This document shows positions 27,631-36,238 of a stretch of DNA of 64,000 bases, piece by piece. Position 1 is the stretch's first letter; each line of letters begins with the position of its first letter. The stretch is taken from positions 1,477,501-1,541,500 of the forward strand of contig NC_015167.1 in assembly GCF_000190595.1 (NCBI RefSeq), in the 5' to 3' direction. The notes beneath the pieces are model-generated. The model was given only the letters and a program-made list of their open reading frames with translations. It ran no database searches and was not told the DNA's origin. Source of the stretch: Cellulophaga lytica DSM 7489 (GTDB taxonomy: Bacteria > Bacteroidota > Bacteroidia > Flavobacteriales > Flavobacteriaceae). The position numbers were made by a program, and so were the translations under genes.

Positions 27631-29316
27631 ATGAATGAAGGCGAAAAATCATTAAATTTTATAGAGCACATTATCGAGGAAGACCTGAAAAATGGTTTCT
27701 CAAAAGAGGATTTACGTTTTCGTTTTCCACCAGAACCTAACGGGTATTTACATATAGGACACGCTAGTTCTATTTGTTTAAATTTTGGGTTAGGTTTACG
27801 TTACAATGCACCTGTTAATCTGCGTTTTGACGATACAAACCCGGCAAAAGAAGAACAAGAGTACGTAGATGCAATTAAGAAAGATGTCTCTTGGTTAGGC
27901 TATAAATGGGAGCATGAGTGCTTTGCTTCAGATTATTTTCAGAAGTTGTATGATTGGGCAATTTTTCTTATAAAGCAAAATAAGGCCTATGTAGATAGTC
28001 AATCTTCTGATGCTATGGCAGAACAAAAAGGTACGCCTACAACACCAGGTGTTGCTAGTCCCTTTAGAAACAGGTCTGTAGAAGAAAATTTAGACCTTTT
28101 TCAACGTATGAAAAATGGTGAATTTAAAGAAGGCGAACACGTTTTACGTGCTAAAATAGATATGACCTCCTCTAACATGCTTATGAGAGATCCTATTATG
28201 TACCGTATATTACACAAAGCCCACCACAGAACAAATACCGATTGGTGTATTTATCCTATGTATGATTGGACTCATGGAGAAAGTGATTACTTAGAACAAG
28301 TTTCTCATTCTTTTTGTACGTTAGAGTTTGCTATGCATAGAGAATTGTATGACTGGTTTTTAGACCAAGTATATGATGAATCTAAAACAAGACCAAAACA
28401 AAGAGAGTTTGCAAGACGTAATCTTAGCCATACCGTTGTAAGTAAAAGAAAGTTGCTTAAATTGGTAGAAGAAGGAGTTGTAAAATCTTGGGATGACCCT
28501 AGAATGCCTACTATTTCTGGTATGCGTAGAAGGGGTTTCACACCAGAGTCTATTCGTAATTTTGCAGATACAATAGGTATTGCAAAAAGAGAGAACCTTA
28601 TAGATGTATCATTATTAGAGTTTCATGTTCGTGAACATTTAAATAAAATTGCACCTAGAGTAATGGGTGTTTTAGACCCTGTAAAAGTTGTAATTACCAA
28701 TTATCCAGAGGGACAAGAAGAGTGGTTAGACGTAGAAAATAACCCTGAAGATCCTGATTCTGGTAGTAGAAAAATACCATTTTCTAGAGAAATTTATATT
28801 GAAAAAGCTGATTTTAGAGAAGAGGCTAATAAAAAATTCTTTAGATTAAAATTAGGTAAAGAGGTTCGTTTAAAAGGTGCATATATTATTAAGGCAGAAT
28901 CTTGCACAAAAGATACCGATGGGAATATTACTGAAATTCAATGTACATATGATACTTTAAGTAAAAGTGGTAGTGGTACCGAAGAAAGTTTACGAAAAGT
29001 AAAAGGAACTTTACATTGGGTATCTGTACAACATGCAATTGAATCTGAAATTAGATTGTATGATAGGTTATTTACAGATGAAAGCCCGGATACTCATAAA
29101 GATAAAGATTTTATGGAATTTATAAATCCAGATTCTTTACAAGTAATTAAAGGTTTTGTTGAGCCAAGTTTAAAAGATGCAAATATTGGAGATCGTTTTC
29201 AGTTTCAAAGAATGGGTTACTTTAATATTGATACTGATAGTACACCTGAAAATTTGGTTTTTAATAAAACTGTGGGATTACGAGATTCTTGGGCAAAAAT
29301 TCAGCAAAAAAGCTAG
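27631..29316 (+). CDS. glnS: Glutamine-tRNA ligase
   Basis: A 561-residue class I aminoacyl-tRNA synthetase that charges tRNA-Gln directly with glutamine. The N-terminal Rossmann domain has RFPPEPNGYLHIGHASSIC (HIGH motif near residues 43-46) and DDTNP. The second active-site motif is the VVSKRKL variant of KMSKS near residue 270. The beta-barrel anticodon-binding domains occupy the C-terminal half, ending NKTVGLRDSWAK. Length matches bacterial GlnRS. Having GlnRS separates this lineage from bacteria that rely only on amidation of Glu-tRNA-Gln. gltX, its partner for glutamate, lies 1.4 kb downstream on the other strand. Confidence 0.96.
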   Translation: MNEGEKSLNFIEHIIEEDLKNGFSKEDLRFRFPPEPNGYLHIGHASSICLNFGLGLRYNAPVNLRFDDTNPAKEEQEYVDAIKKDVSWLGYKWEHECFASDYFQKLYDWAIFLIKQNKAYVDSQSSDAMAEQKGTPTTPGVASPFRNRSVEENLDLFQRMKNGEFKEGEHVLRAKIDMTSSNMLMRDPIMYRILHKAHHRTNTDWCIYPMYDWTHGESDYLEQVSHSFCTLEFAMHRELYDWFLDQVYDESKTRPKQREFARRNLSHTVVSKRKLLKLVEEGVVKSWDDPRMPTISGMRRRGFTPESIRNFADTIGIAKRENLIDVSLLEFHVREHLNKIAPRVMGVLDPVKVVITNYPEGQEEWLDVENNPEDPDSGSRKIPFSREIYIEKADFREEANKKFFRLKLGKEVRLKGAYIIKAESCTKDTDGNITEIQCTYDTLSKSGSGTEESLRKVKGTLHWVSVQHAIESEIRLYDRLFTDESPDTHKDKDFMEFINPDSLQVIKGFVEPSLKDANIGDRFQFQRMGYFNIDTDSTPENLVFNKTVGLRDSWAKIQQKS

Positions 29317-29534
29317 TATAAGTTTTATTGATGCTAATGTAAAAATCATTAACATTTCTTATTAAAAAAGGCTTTTTTTAGTGAGTTTTAAACGTTTTTT
29401 TAAAAAACTTAATGCCATTGTAAGGGTGGTTTAGTATAATGCTCTGTAAGCTCATTTAAATAGTTTTTTGTCTTAAAAGTTCCTTTTTTAGCAAGTTTTG
29501 CTTTTTAATTTTTGTAAAATTTTATAAGTATAAA

Positions 29535-29570
29535 AAAATCCGATAGAAATTTAAATTTCTATCGGATTTT
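29535..29570. terminator. Bidirectional terminator, 36-bp perfect palindrome
   Basis: AAAATCCGATAGAAATTT is followed directly by its exact reverse complement ending in TTTT. It sits between glnS (ending 29316) and the convergent SPFH gene (ending 29596) and can serve both. It is close to the SPFH stop and 218 nt past glnS. Confidence 0.8.
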
Positions 29571-29595
29571 CTAATTTTTATTAGATTACTTTTTT

Positions 29596-30555
29596 CTATT
29601 CATCTTTTGGTTTGTCTAATTTTTTTTGATCTCCTTTTTTAGGAGTATTTGTTTTTTTCATAGACTCACCAATCATATTACTTGCTGTAAATGATGCAAC
29701 CATATTATTTAACATATCACTACCAGCTTGTGGTGAATTTGGTAATAATATTAAATTAGTATTTGTTTCTTCACCTATAGATTGTAATGTATCATAATGT
29801 TGGGTAACAACAATTAAGGCAGAAGCTTCTTGAGAATTTATACCAACTTTGTTAAGTACTTCTACAGATTCTTCTAATCCACGTGCAATTTCTCTACGTT
29901 GATCTGCAATACCTTGTCCTTGTAAACGCTTACTTTCTGCTTCAGCTTTTGCTTTTTCTACTATTAAAATACGTGCCGCATCTCCTTCAAATTGCGCTGC
30001 AATCTTCTCTCTTTCAGAAGCATTAATACGGTTCATAGCTTGTTTTACTTGTGCATCTGGGTCAATATCAGTTACTAATGTTTTAATAATATCAAAACCG
30101 TAATCTAACATTGCATCATTAAGTTCTGCTTTTACTGCAAGTGCAATATCATCTTTTTTAACAAAAACATCGTCCAATTTCATTTTTGGTACTTCTGCAC
30201 GTACTACATCAAAAACGTAAGATGTTATTTGATCATGCGGATAATCTAGTTTATAAAAAGCATCATATACTTTATCCTTTATTACTTTATATTGAACAGA
30301 AACTTTTAATCTTACAAATACATCATCTAAAGTTTTTGTTTCAATAATTACATCTAATTGCTGAATTTTTAAGCTTAATCTACCAGCAATACGTTGCATA
30401 AAAGGTATTTTAAATTGCAGACCAGATTGTCTAATGCTACTAAATTTACCAAATGTTTCAATAATAGCAGCTGTTTGTTGTTTAACTACAAATGCAGCTG
30501 AAAATATTACAAATACTACAAATACTATTAGTGGTATTAATAAATAACTTCCCAT
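29596..30555 (-). CDS. SPFH/band-7 domain membrane protein
   Basis: 319 residues with one N-terminal membrane span (YLLIPLIVFVVFVIFSAAFVV, about residues 4-24) followed by the SPFH/band-7 domain (QQTAAIIETFGKFSSIRQSGLQF onward, including QLDVIIETKTLDD). A helical region rich in A, E and R (KAKAEAESKRLQGQGIADQR) is typical of oligomerising stomatin/prohibitin relatives, and the charged tail KKGDQKKLDKPKDE is cytoplasmic. Such proteins build membrane scaffolds and often regulate proteases such as FtsH or local membrane order. The family is clear, the specific role is not. The gene is monocistronic, with the 36-bp palindrome downstream. Confidence 0.9.
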   Translation of the reverse strand: MGSYLLIPLIVFVVFVIFSAAFVVKQQTAAIIETFGKFSSIRQSGLQFKIPFMQRIAGRLSLKIQQLDVIIETKTLDDVFVRLKVSVQYKVIKDKVYDAFYKLDYPHDQITSYVFDVVRAEVPKMKLDDVFVKKDDIALAVKAELNDAMLDYGFDIIKTLVTDIDPDAQVKQAMNRINASEREKIAAQFEGDAARILIVEKAKAEAESKRLQGQGIADQRREIARGLEESVEVLNKVGINSQEASALIVVTQHYDTLQSIGEETNTNLILLPNSPQAGSDMLNNMVASFTASNMIGESMKKTNTPKKGDQKKLDKPKDE

Positions 30556-30649
30556 AATTTTTAAGGTTTTTAGGTTTATGTTTTAAATGTACAAATACTG
30601 TACATATATATGTAATTAAAATAGGGGATATGTTACATTTTTATAAAAA

Positions 30650-30685
30650 AAAAGCTACAAATGATAATATTCATTTGTAGCTTTT
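30650..30685 (-). terminator. Terminator of gltX
   Basis: AAAAGCTACAAATGA pairs perfectly with TCATTTGTAGCTTTT around a 6-nt loop. It lies 20 nt beyond the gltX stop and has A/T tails on both sides. Confidence 0.8.
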
Positions 30686-30704
30686 GCTTAATAAGGTATA
30701 TAGT

Positions 30705-32216
30705 TTACGCTAATTTATCTATAGCAGTTTGTATTCTTTTAATAGTTTCTTCTTTTCCTAATAATTCAACAATATCAAAAACGTGTGGTCCTTTCATATC
30801 GCCAACTAATACCAATCTAAAAGGAGGCATTACTTTACCAAAAGACAATTCCTTATCTGTAATCCACTCTTTTACAATTGTTTCTGTATTGATTGAGCTA
30901 AAGTCTGTTATTGATTCCAAAACAGATACCAACTGGTTTAATATGTCTGGAGTACCTTCTTTCCATTGTTTTTTTACTGCTTTTGGTGCATATTCTTTTG
31001 GTGCAACGTAAAAATAGTCTGCTAAATCCCAAATATCTTTTACAAAAGTTGCTCTCTCTTTTAATAAGTCAACCAAACGCTCAACAGTTTCTTGTTTTGC
31101 TAACGGATGAGTTTCTTGTACGTGACTTAAAATAGTAGGCATTAATAATGTTGCAATTTCTGCATTATCTTTTGCTTGTAGGTATTGTGTATTATACCAT
31201 TTGGTTTTATCTGGATCAAAACGAGCTCCAGATTTATTTACTCTTTCTAAAGAAAATTCACTTATTAATTGTTCTAAACTAAACAATTCTTGCTCAGTAC
31301 CTGGATTCCAGCCAAGTAAAGCTAAAAAGTTTACAACTGCTTCTGGGAAATAGCCTTCTTCTTTATAACCAGTAGACTCTTTCCATGATAACGGAAACAC
31401 AGGAAACCCAAGCTTTTCTCCATCTCTTTTGCTTAATTTACCTTTACCTACAGGCTTCATAATTAATGGTAAATGAGCAAATTCTGGTGCTTGCCAGCCA
31501 AAAGCATCATACAATTGTTTGTGTAAGGCTAAAGATGGTAACCATTCTTCACCACGTATTACGTGAGTAATTTCCATTAAATGATCATCAACAATATTTG
31601 CTAAATGATACGTTGGCATTCCATCACTTTTAAACAATACTTTATCATCTAATACATTAGTATCTATATGCATAGTACCACGTATTATATCGTTAAGTTC
31701 TAATTTTTCGTTTTCAGGAGTTTTAAAACGTATTACAAATGGCTCATTATTAGCTAATTTGGTATCTACTTCTTCCTTACTTAGTGCTAGTGAGTTGTTT
31801 AATTTTAAACGATTATGCCAGTTGTAAATAAAAGTTTTACCATTAGCTTCGTGGTTTTTTCTATGTTCATCTAAACTTTCTGCAGTATCAAAAGCATAAT
31901 ATGCTTTACCATTTGCAATTAGCTCATCTGCATATTCTTTGTATAAATGTTTACGTTCACTTTGTCTGTACGGACCAAATTTTCCTTCTTTTCCAGGTCC
32001 TTCATCAAAAGCAATTCCACACCAGTTTAAACTGTCAATTATATATTGCTCAGCACCTTCTACATATCTATTTTGATCTGTATCTTCTATTCTCAAAATA
32101 AAATCTCCACCATTTTTTTTTGCAAAAAGGTAGTTAAATAGGGCAGTGCGCACACCACCAATATGTAACGGTCCGGTAGGACTTGGAGCAAAACGTACTC
32201 TTACTTTAGAACTCAT
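30705..32216 (-). CDS. gltX: Glutamate-tRNA ligase
   Basis: A 503-residue class I synthetase that charges tRNA-Glu. The N-terminus RVRFAPSPTGPLHIGGVRTA carries the HIGH-like motif HIGG; FILRIEDTDQNR follows, and the second motif KLSKRDGEK is in the middle of the chain. The helical anticodon-binding C-terminal domain ends KEETIKRIQTAIDKLA. Length is usual for bacterial GluRS. A TATCTTTG -7 box (CAAAGATA, 32235-32242) is 18 nt upstream of the ATG, and a strong hairpin follows the gene, so it appears monocistronic. Confidence 0.96.
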   Translation of the reverse strand: MSSKVRVRFAPSPTGPLHIGGVRTALFNYLFAKKNGGDFILRIEDTDQNRYVEGAEQYIIDSLNWCGIAFDEGPGKEGKFGPYRQSERKHLYKEYADELIANGKAYYAFDTAESLDEHRKNHEANGKTFIYNWHNRLKLNNSLALSKEEVDTKLANNEPFVIRFKTPENEKLELNDIIRGTMHIDTNVLDDKVLFKSDGMPTYHLANIVDDHLMEITHVIRGEEWLPSLALHKQLYDAFGWQAPEFAHLPLIMKPVGKGKLSKRDGEKLGFPVFPLSWKESTGYKEEGYFPEAVVNFLALLGWNPGTEQELFSLEQLISEFSLERVNKSGARFDPDKTKWYNTQYLQAKDNAEIATLLMPTILSHVQETHPLAKQETVERLVDLLKERATFVKDIWDLADYFYVAPKEYAPKAVKKQWKEGTPDILNQLVSVLESITDFSSINTETIVKEWITDKELSFGKVMPPFRLVLVGDMKGPHVFDIVELLGKEETIKRIQTAIDKLA

Positions 32217-32234
32217 AATATATATTTATTGCTA

Positions 32235-32242
32235 CAAAGATA
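32235..32242 (-). promoter_or_regulatory. -7 box for gltX
   Basis: TATCTTTG on the minus strand matches TAnnTTTG; its 3' end is 18 nt from the gltX ATG. No clear TTTG element lies at the expected distance upstream. Confidence 0.45.
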
Positions 32243-32345
32243 CAGTTAGTTATTTGTCCTATTAAAGTGTTATACTCACTTTTTAACAATTTTTTTCTAT
32301 GTTTTTCTTAAACTGTGGGTATCTTGGTATTAAATATCACAGATT

Positions 32346-35300
32346 TTGAATAGTTTAGACCATATTTTACATAAATTAAGGGCCTTTACTAGAAGGTTTT
32401 ATACCCAAAAGTTACTTAAAGGATTACTCCTTTTTATTAGTTTTGGATTGCTGACTTTATTAGTAATATTAGGGCTTGAGTACCTATTATGGTTTAATTC
32501 TACAGGTAGATTGTTGTTGCTTTTAACACTTTTAGCAATTACTTTTTACCTTTTATATGCTTATATTTTAACACCTCTTTTTTACTTATTTCAGCTTAAA
32601 AAAGGAATTTCTAATAAGGATGCAGCAATTTTAATTGGTAAACATTTTCCTGAGGTAGGTGATAAGTTGTATAATTTGTTAGATTTAGCAGATAACCAAC
32701 AAACATCTGAGCTTTTATTGGCCAGTATAGAACAACGCTCTAAAAAGTTAGATGCTGTTCCTTTCGTTAAAGCAATAAATTTTTCTGAAAATTTTAAATA
32801 CGCTAAATATTTGCTAGTACCACTAGTAGTAATAATATTGGTTTGGTTATCTGGAAATTTAAGTTCTTTTTTTGGATCCTATGATAGGGTTGTTAACTAT
32901 AAAATGGCTTTTGAAAAACCTGCTCCTTTTTCTTTTAAACTGATTAACAATAATTTACGTGTTTTAAAAGGTGAAGATATTACACTTAAGGTTACAACTG
33001 AAGGTGATATTAAGCCAGAAAATATATCTATTATTGCTAACGGTAATGAGTTTTTTTTACAAGAAAACAATGGTTTTTATGAGCATACTTTTGTATCTCC
33101 AGATAAGAGCACTTCTTTTTATTTTTTAGCTAATGGTATTACATCTAAACAATATAGCCTTACTGTTTTAGAGATCCCTTTTCTAGAGAATTTTAATATG
33201 AAATTAATGTATCCCTCATATACTAACAGGCAACCAGAAACTCTTCAAAGTACTGGTAATGCTACTTTTCCTGAAGGAACCAAAGTTCAGTGGACTATAA
33301 AAGGCAATCATATAGATAGTATTTCTTTAAAGGTGAAAGATTCAAAAATTGGCTTTAATAAAAAAGAAAACATTTTTACAACCACTAAAAATATATACCA
33401 AAGTACCCACTATAGTATTAGCACATCTAACAAAAATGTTTCAAATTTTGAAAAATTAGAATATAAGTTTACTGTTGTAAAAGATGCTAGCCCTGCATTG
33501 CAAGTCAACCAAGTTAAAGATAGCTTAAACCCTAATGTGTTATATTATTCTGGTACTGCATCTGATGATTATAAACTGATTAGTATAAAACTAGTTTGTT
33601 ATCCAAGTAATTCTATAGAAAATAAGCAAATAATCAATATTTCATCACCTAATAGTAATGTAGCACAATTTTATTATACATTTCCATCTGGTTTAAATTT
33701 AGAACCTAATGTTGACTATAATTTTTACTTTATTGCCACAGATAATGATGCTATACATAATGGTAAAACCACTAAAAGTCAAGTGTTTAGTACAGTCTTA
33801 TTAGATGATAACGCACTTAAAAATAATAGTCTACAGCAACAGCAACAACTTTTAAATAATTTAGATAATTCTTTAGATAAGTTTAAAGAACAAAAGGATG
33901 TTTTAAAGGAATTAAATAACAAACAAAAGGAAAAAACTTCTTTAAATTATACCGAACAGTCTGAGGTTAAAGATTATTTGCAAAAGCAACAACAGCAAGA
34001 GCAAATGATGGAGAAGTTTAGCAAGCAATTAAAAGAGAATTTACAAAAGAGTAATACAGACGATAAACAGAATAAATTACTTCAAGAACGTTTAGAACGT
34101 CACGAACAACAAGCAAAAAAGAACCAAAAATTACTTGAAGAACTAAATAAAGTAGCAGATAAAATAAATAAAGATCAGTTAACTAAGCGTTTAGAAGAAC
34201 TTGGTAAGAGCCAAAAAAATAGTGAGCGTAACCTAGAACAGCTTTTAGAGCTAACAAAAAAATATTATGTTACAGAAAAATTGGCCCAATTGGCACAAGA
34301 TTTAGAGAAACTTGCAGAGAAACAAGAGGTACTATCAGAGCTTAAACAGGACCAAAATTTTGAAAAAGAGGAGCAGGAAAAATTAAACAAAGCCTTTGAA
34401 GATTTAACTAAAGAACTTGATGAGCTTGAAAAGGACAATCAAAAATTACAAAAACCATTAGATATTAAGGCTAATAAAGCAAAAGAAGACGCCGTTAAAC
34501 AGGATCAAAATGATGCTTTAGAAGAGCTAAATAAGGAACAGGGGAGTGATAATTCTTCTAAATCTGAAAGTAAAGCCAGTAATAAAGCTGCAAAAAAACA
34601 AAAATCTGCAGCTGATAAAATGAGACAAATGAGTTCTCAAATGCAGCAATCTTCATCTGGTTCTAGTGGATCATCTATTACTGAAGATGCTGAAATGCTT
34701 CGTCAAATTCTAGAAAATCTTGTTATTTTCTCTTTTAAACAGGAGCAATTGTATAATGATATTAGCTCAAAAGATGATGATGTTGCTAAGTTTTCTACAA
34801 CAATTAAGCGCCAAAAAGAATTACGTACATTGTTTGAGCATGTAGATGATAGTCTGTTTGCACTCTCTTTGCGTCAGGCAGAAATTTCAGAAAAGGTAAA
34901 TAAAGACATTACTGAAGTGTTTTATAATATTGATAAATCATTAGAACAATTAGCAGAAAATAGGACTTATTTAGCCACCGCTAATCAAAAATATGTTCTT
35001 AACTCATCTAATAGTTTGGCAGATTTTCTTGCTAATTTGCTAGATAATATGAACCAGAGTATGAAATCTGGTGCTGGCAAAGGACAAGGAAAGGGGCAAG
35101 GTTTTCAATTACCAGATATTATTAAAGCTCAAAATAGCTTAAAGGATAAGTTAGGTAAACAGGGAAATTCAAAATCTTCTGAAGATAAAAAGCCTGGTGA
35201 AGGTCATAAACCTGGTGGGAGCAAGCCGGGATCTGATGGTAAAAAAGGTAAAACTGGAGAAAAAGGTAGCGAAGGCGAGGGCGGAAAGAAAGGTGAAAAT

Positions 35301-35822
35301 GGCAAAAAAGGAGCTAGTGGCAATGGAGAAAATAAGAATTCTAAAGGCAAAAACGGAAACCAAAATGGTGAAAATGGTGCTGCAGGACAAGGGTTATCTG
35401 AGGAAGAACTAAAAGAAATTTATGAAATTTACAAAGAACAACAGCAAATTAGACAGGCTTTAGAACAGCAATTAAATGATATGATTGCAAAAGAAGATAA
35501 AAATTTAGCCAAGAAACTGTTGCAACAAATGGAAGATTTTGAGAACGATTTACTTGAAAATGGTATAACAAATAGAACTCAAACCAAAGCAAATAATATT
35601 CAACATCAACTCTTGAAGTTAGAAAATGCAACTTTAAAACAAGGTGAAAAGAGTGCAAGAGAAGCTAATAAAGCAAAAAATAAGTTTACCAATCCTATTA
35701 CGACTAAGCCAGAGGCTTTACAGAATTATCGTAACGAAATAGAAATTTTAAATAGACAAGCACTACCTTTGCAGCAAATTTTTCAAAATAAAGTGCAACG
35801 TTATTTTAAAACAAATGATTGA
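32346..35822 (+). CDS. DUF4175 family large membrane and coiled-coil protein (TTG start)
   Basis: 1158 residues. The N-terminus has two membrane spans (about 22-45 and 52-75) and a third at about 155-172 (YLLVPLVVIILVWLSG), the usual DUF4175 layout. A periplasmic beta-rich region follows (about 190-490), then a long Q/K/E-rich coiled coil (about 495-800: QQQQLLNNLDNSLDKFKEQK, LEKLAEKQEVLSELK). Residues roughly 940-1030 form a G/K/E-rich tract with collagen-like G-x-x spacing (GKKGKTGEKGSEGEGGKKGE), then another helical segment. Translation appears to begin at TTG (MNSLDHILHKLRAF), since the N-terminal sequence matches the family there and no ATG lies nearby. The 3' end overlaps ybeY by 8 nt. 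The function of the family is unknown. Confidence 0.85.
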   Translation: MNSLDHILHKLRAFTRRFYTQKLLKGLLLFISFGLLTLLVILGLEYLLWFNSTGRLLLLLTLLAITFYLLYAYILTPLFYLFQLKKGISNKDAAILIGKHFPEVGDKLYNLLDLADNQQTSELLLASIEQRSKKLDAVPFVKAINFSENFKYAKYLLVPLVVIILVWLSGNLSSFFGSYDRVVNYKMAFEKPAPFSFKLINNNLRVLKGEDITLKVTTEGDIKPENISIIANGNEFFLQENNGFYEHTFVSPDKSTSFYFLANGITSKQYSLTVLEIPFLENFNMKLMYPSYTNRQPETLQSTGNATFPEGTKVQWTIKGNHIDSISLKVKDSKIGFNKKENIFTTTKNIYQSTHYSISTSNKNVSNFEKLEYKFTVVKDASPALQVNQVKDSLNPNVLYYSGTASDDYKLISIKLVCYPSNSIENKQIINISSPNSNVAQFYYTFPSGLNLEPNVDYNFYFIATDNDAIHNGKTTKSQVFSTVLLDDNALKNNSLQQQQQLLNNLDNSLDKFKEQKDVLKELNNKQKEKTSLNYTEQSEVKDYLQKQQQQEQMMEKFSKQLKENLQKSNTDDKQNKLLQERLERHEQQAKKNQKLLEELNKVADKINKDQLTKRLEELGKSQKNSERNLEQLLELTKKYYVTEKLAQLAQDLEKLAEKQEVLSELKQDQNFEKEEQEKLNKAFEDLTKELDELEKDNQKLQKPLDIKANKAKEDAVKQDQNDALEELNKEQGSDNSSKSESKASNKAAKKQKSAADKMRQMSSQMQQSSSGSSGSSITEDAEMLRQILENLVIFSFKQEQLYNDISSKDDDVAKFSTTIKRQKELRTLFEHVDDSLFALSLRQAEISEKVNKDITEVFYNIDKSLEQLAENRTYLATANQKYVLNSSNSLADFLANLLDNMNQSMKSGAGKGQGKGQGFQLPDIIKAQNSLKDKLGKQGNSKSSEDKKPGEGHKPGGSKPGSDGKKGKTGEKGSEGEGGKKGENGKKGASGNGENKNSKGKNGNQNGENGAAGQGLSEEELKEIYEIYKEQQQIRQALEQQLNDMIAKEDKNLAKKLLQQMEDFENDLLENGITNRTQTKANNIQHQLLKLENATLKQGEKSAREANKAKNKFTNPITTKPEALQNYRNEIEILNRQALPLQQIFQNKVQRYFKTND

Positions 35823-36234
35823 TTTTCATTATGAAACAGATTTTAGTTTAATTGATAATACCAAGTATATCGATTGGATTAATAGGATTATAGCTTCTGA
35901 AGAGCATTTAACAGGTGATATCAATTACATTTTCTGTGATGATTCATACTTGTTAAACATCAATCAGCAGTATTTAAATCACGATACGTATACAGATATT
36001 ATTACGTTTGATTATACAGATGGGAAGGTTATTAGCTCTGACATCTACATTTCTGTAGAACGAGTTAAAGAAAATGCAGTAGATTTTAAGGTAGATTTTG
36101 ATGTAGAAATGCTTAGAGTTATGGCTCACGGCTTACTACATCTTGCCGGATACAAGGATAAATCTACTGAAGAAGCGGCATTAATGAGGAGTAAAGAAGA
36201 AGAAAAAATTAAATTGTTCCACGTGGAACATTAA
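35815..36234 (+). CDS. ybeY: rRNA maturation endoribonuclease YbeY
   Basis: A 139-residue metal-dependent RNase used in 16S rRNA 3' processing and ribosome quality control. ILL-type substrate strands are seen as YTDIITFDYTDGKVISSDIYIS, and the metal-site helix is HGLLHLAGYKD (near residues 104-114). The usual motif is H-G-x-L-H-L-x-G-Y-D-H; here the last histidine position reads D, a pattern I associate with Bacteroidota members. The start overlaps the DUF4175 gene by 8 nt and the stop is 4 nt before mnmG, so the three are probably cotranscribed. The last codons (LFHVEH) contain a parS-like palindrome. Confidence 0.92.
   Translation: MIDFHYETDFSLIDNTKYIDWINRIIASEEHLTGDINYIFCDDSYLLNINQQYLNHDTYTDIITFDYTDGKVISSDIYISVERVKENAVDFKVDFDVEMLRVMAHGLLHLAGYKDKSTEEAALMRSKEEEKIKLFHVEH
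36215..36230. promoter_or_regulatory. parS-like site 1 (inside the end of ybeY)
   Basis: TGTTCCACGTGGAACA is a perfect 16-bp palindrome matching the core of bacterial parS (TGTTNCACGTGNAACA). It encodes the FHVEH end of YbeY, a reading typical of parS sites embedded in genes. ParB binding is inferred from the match. Confidence 0.75.
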
Positions 36235-36238
36235 GATT

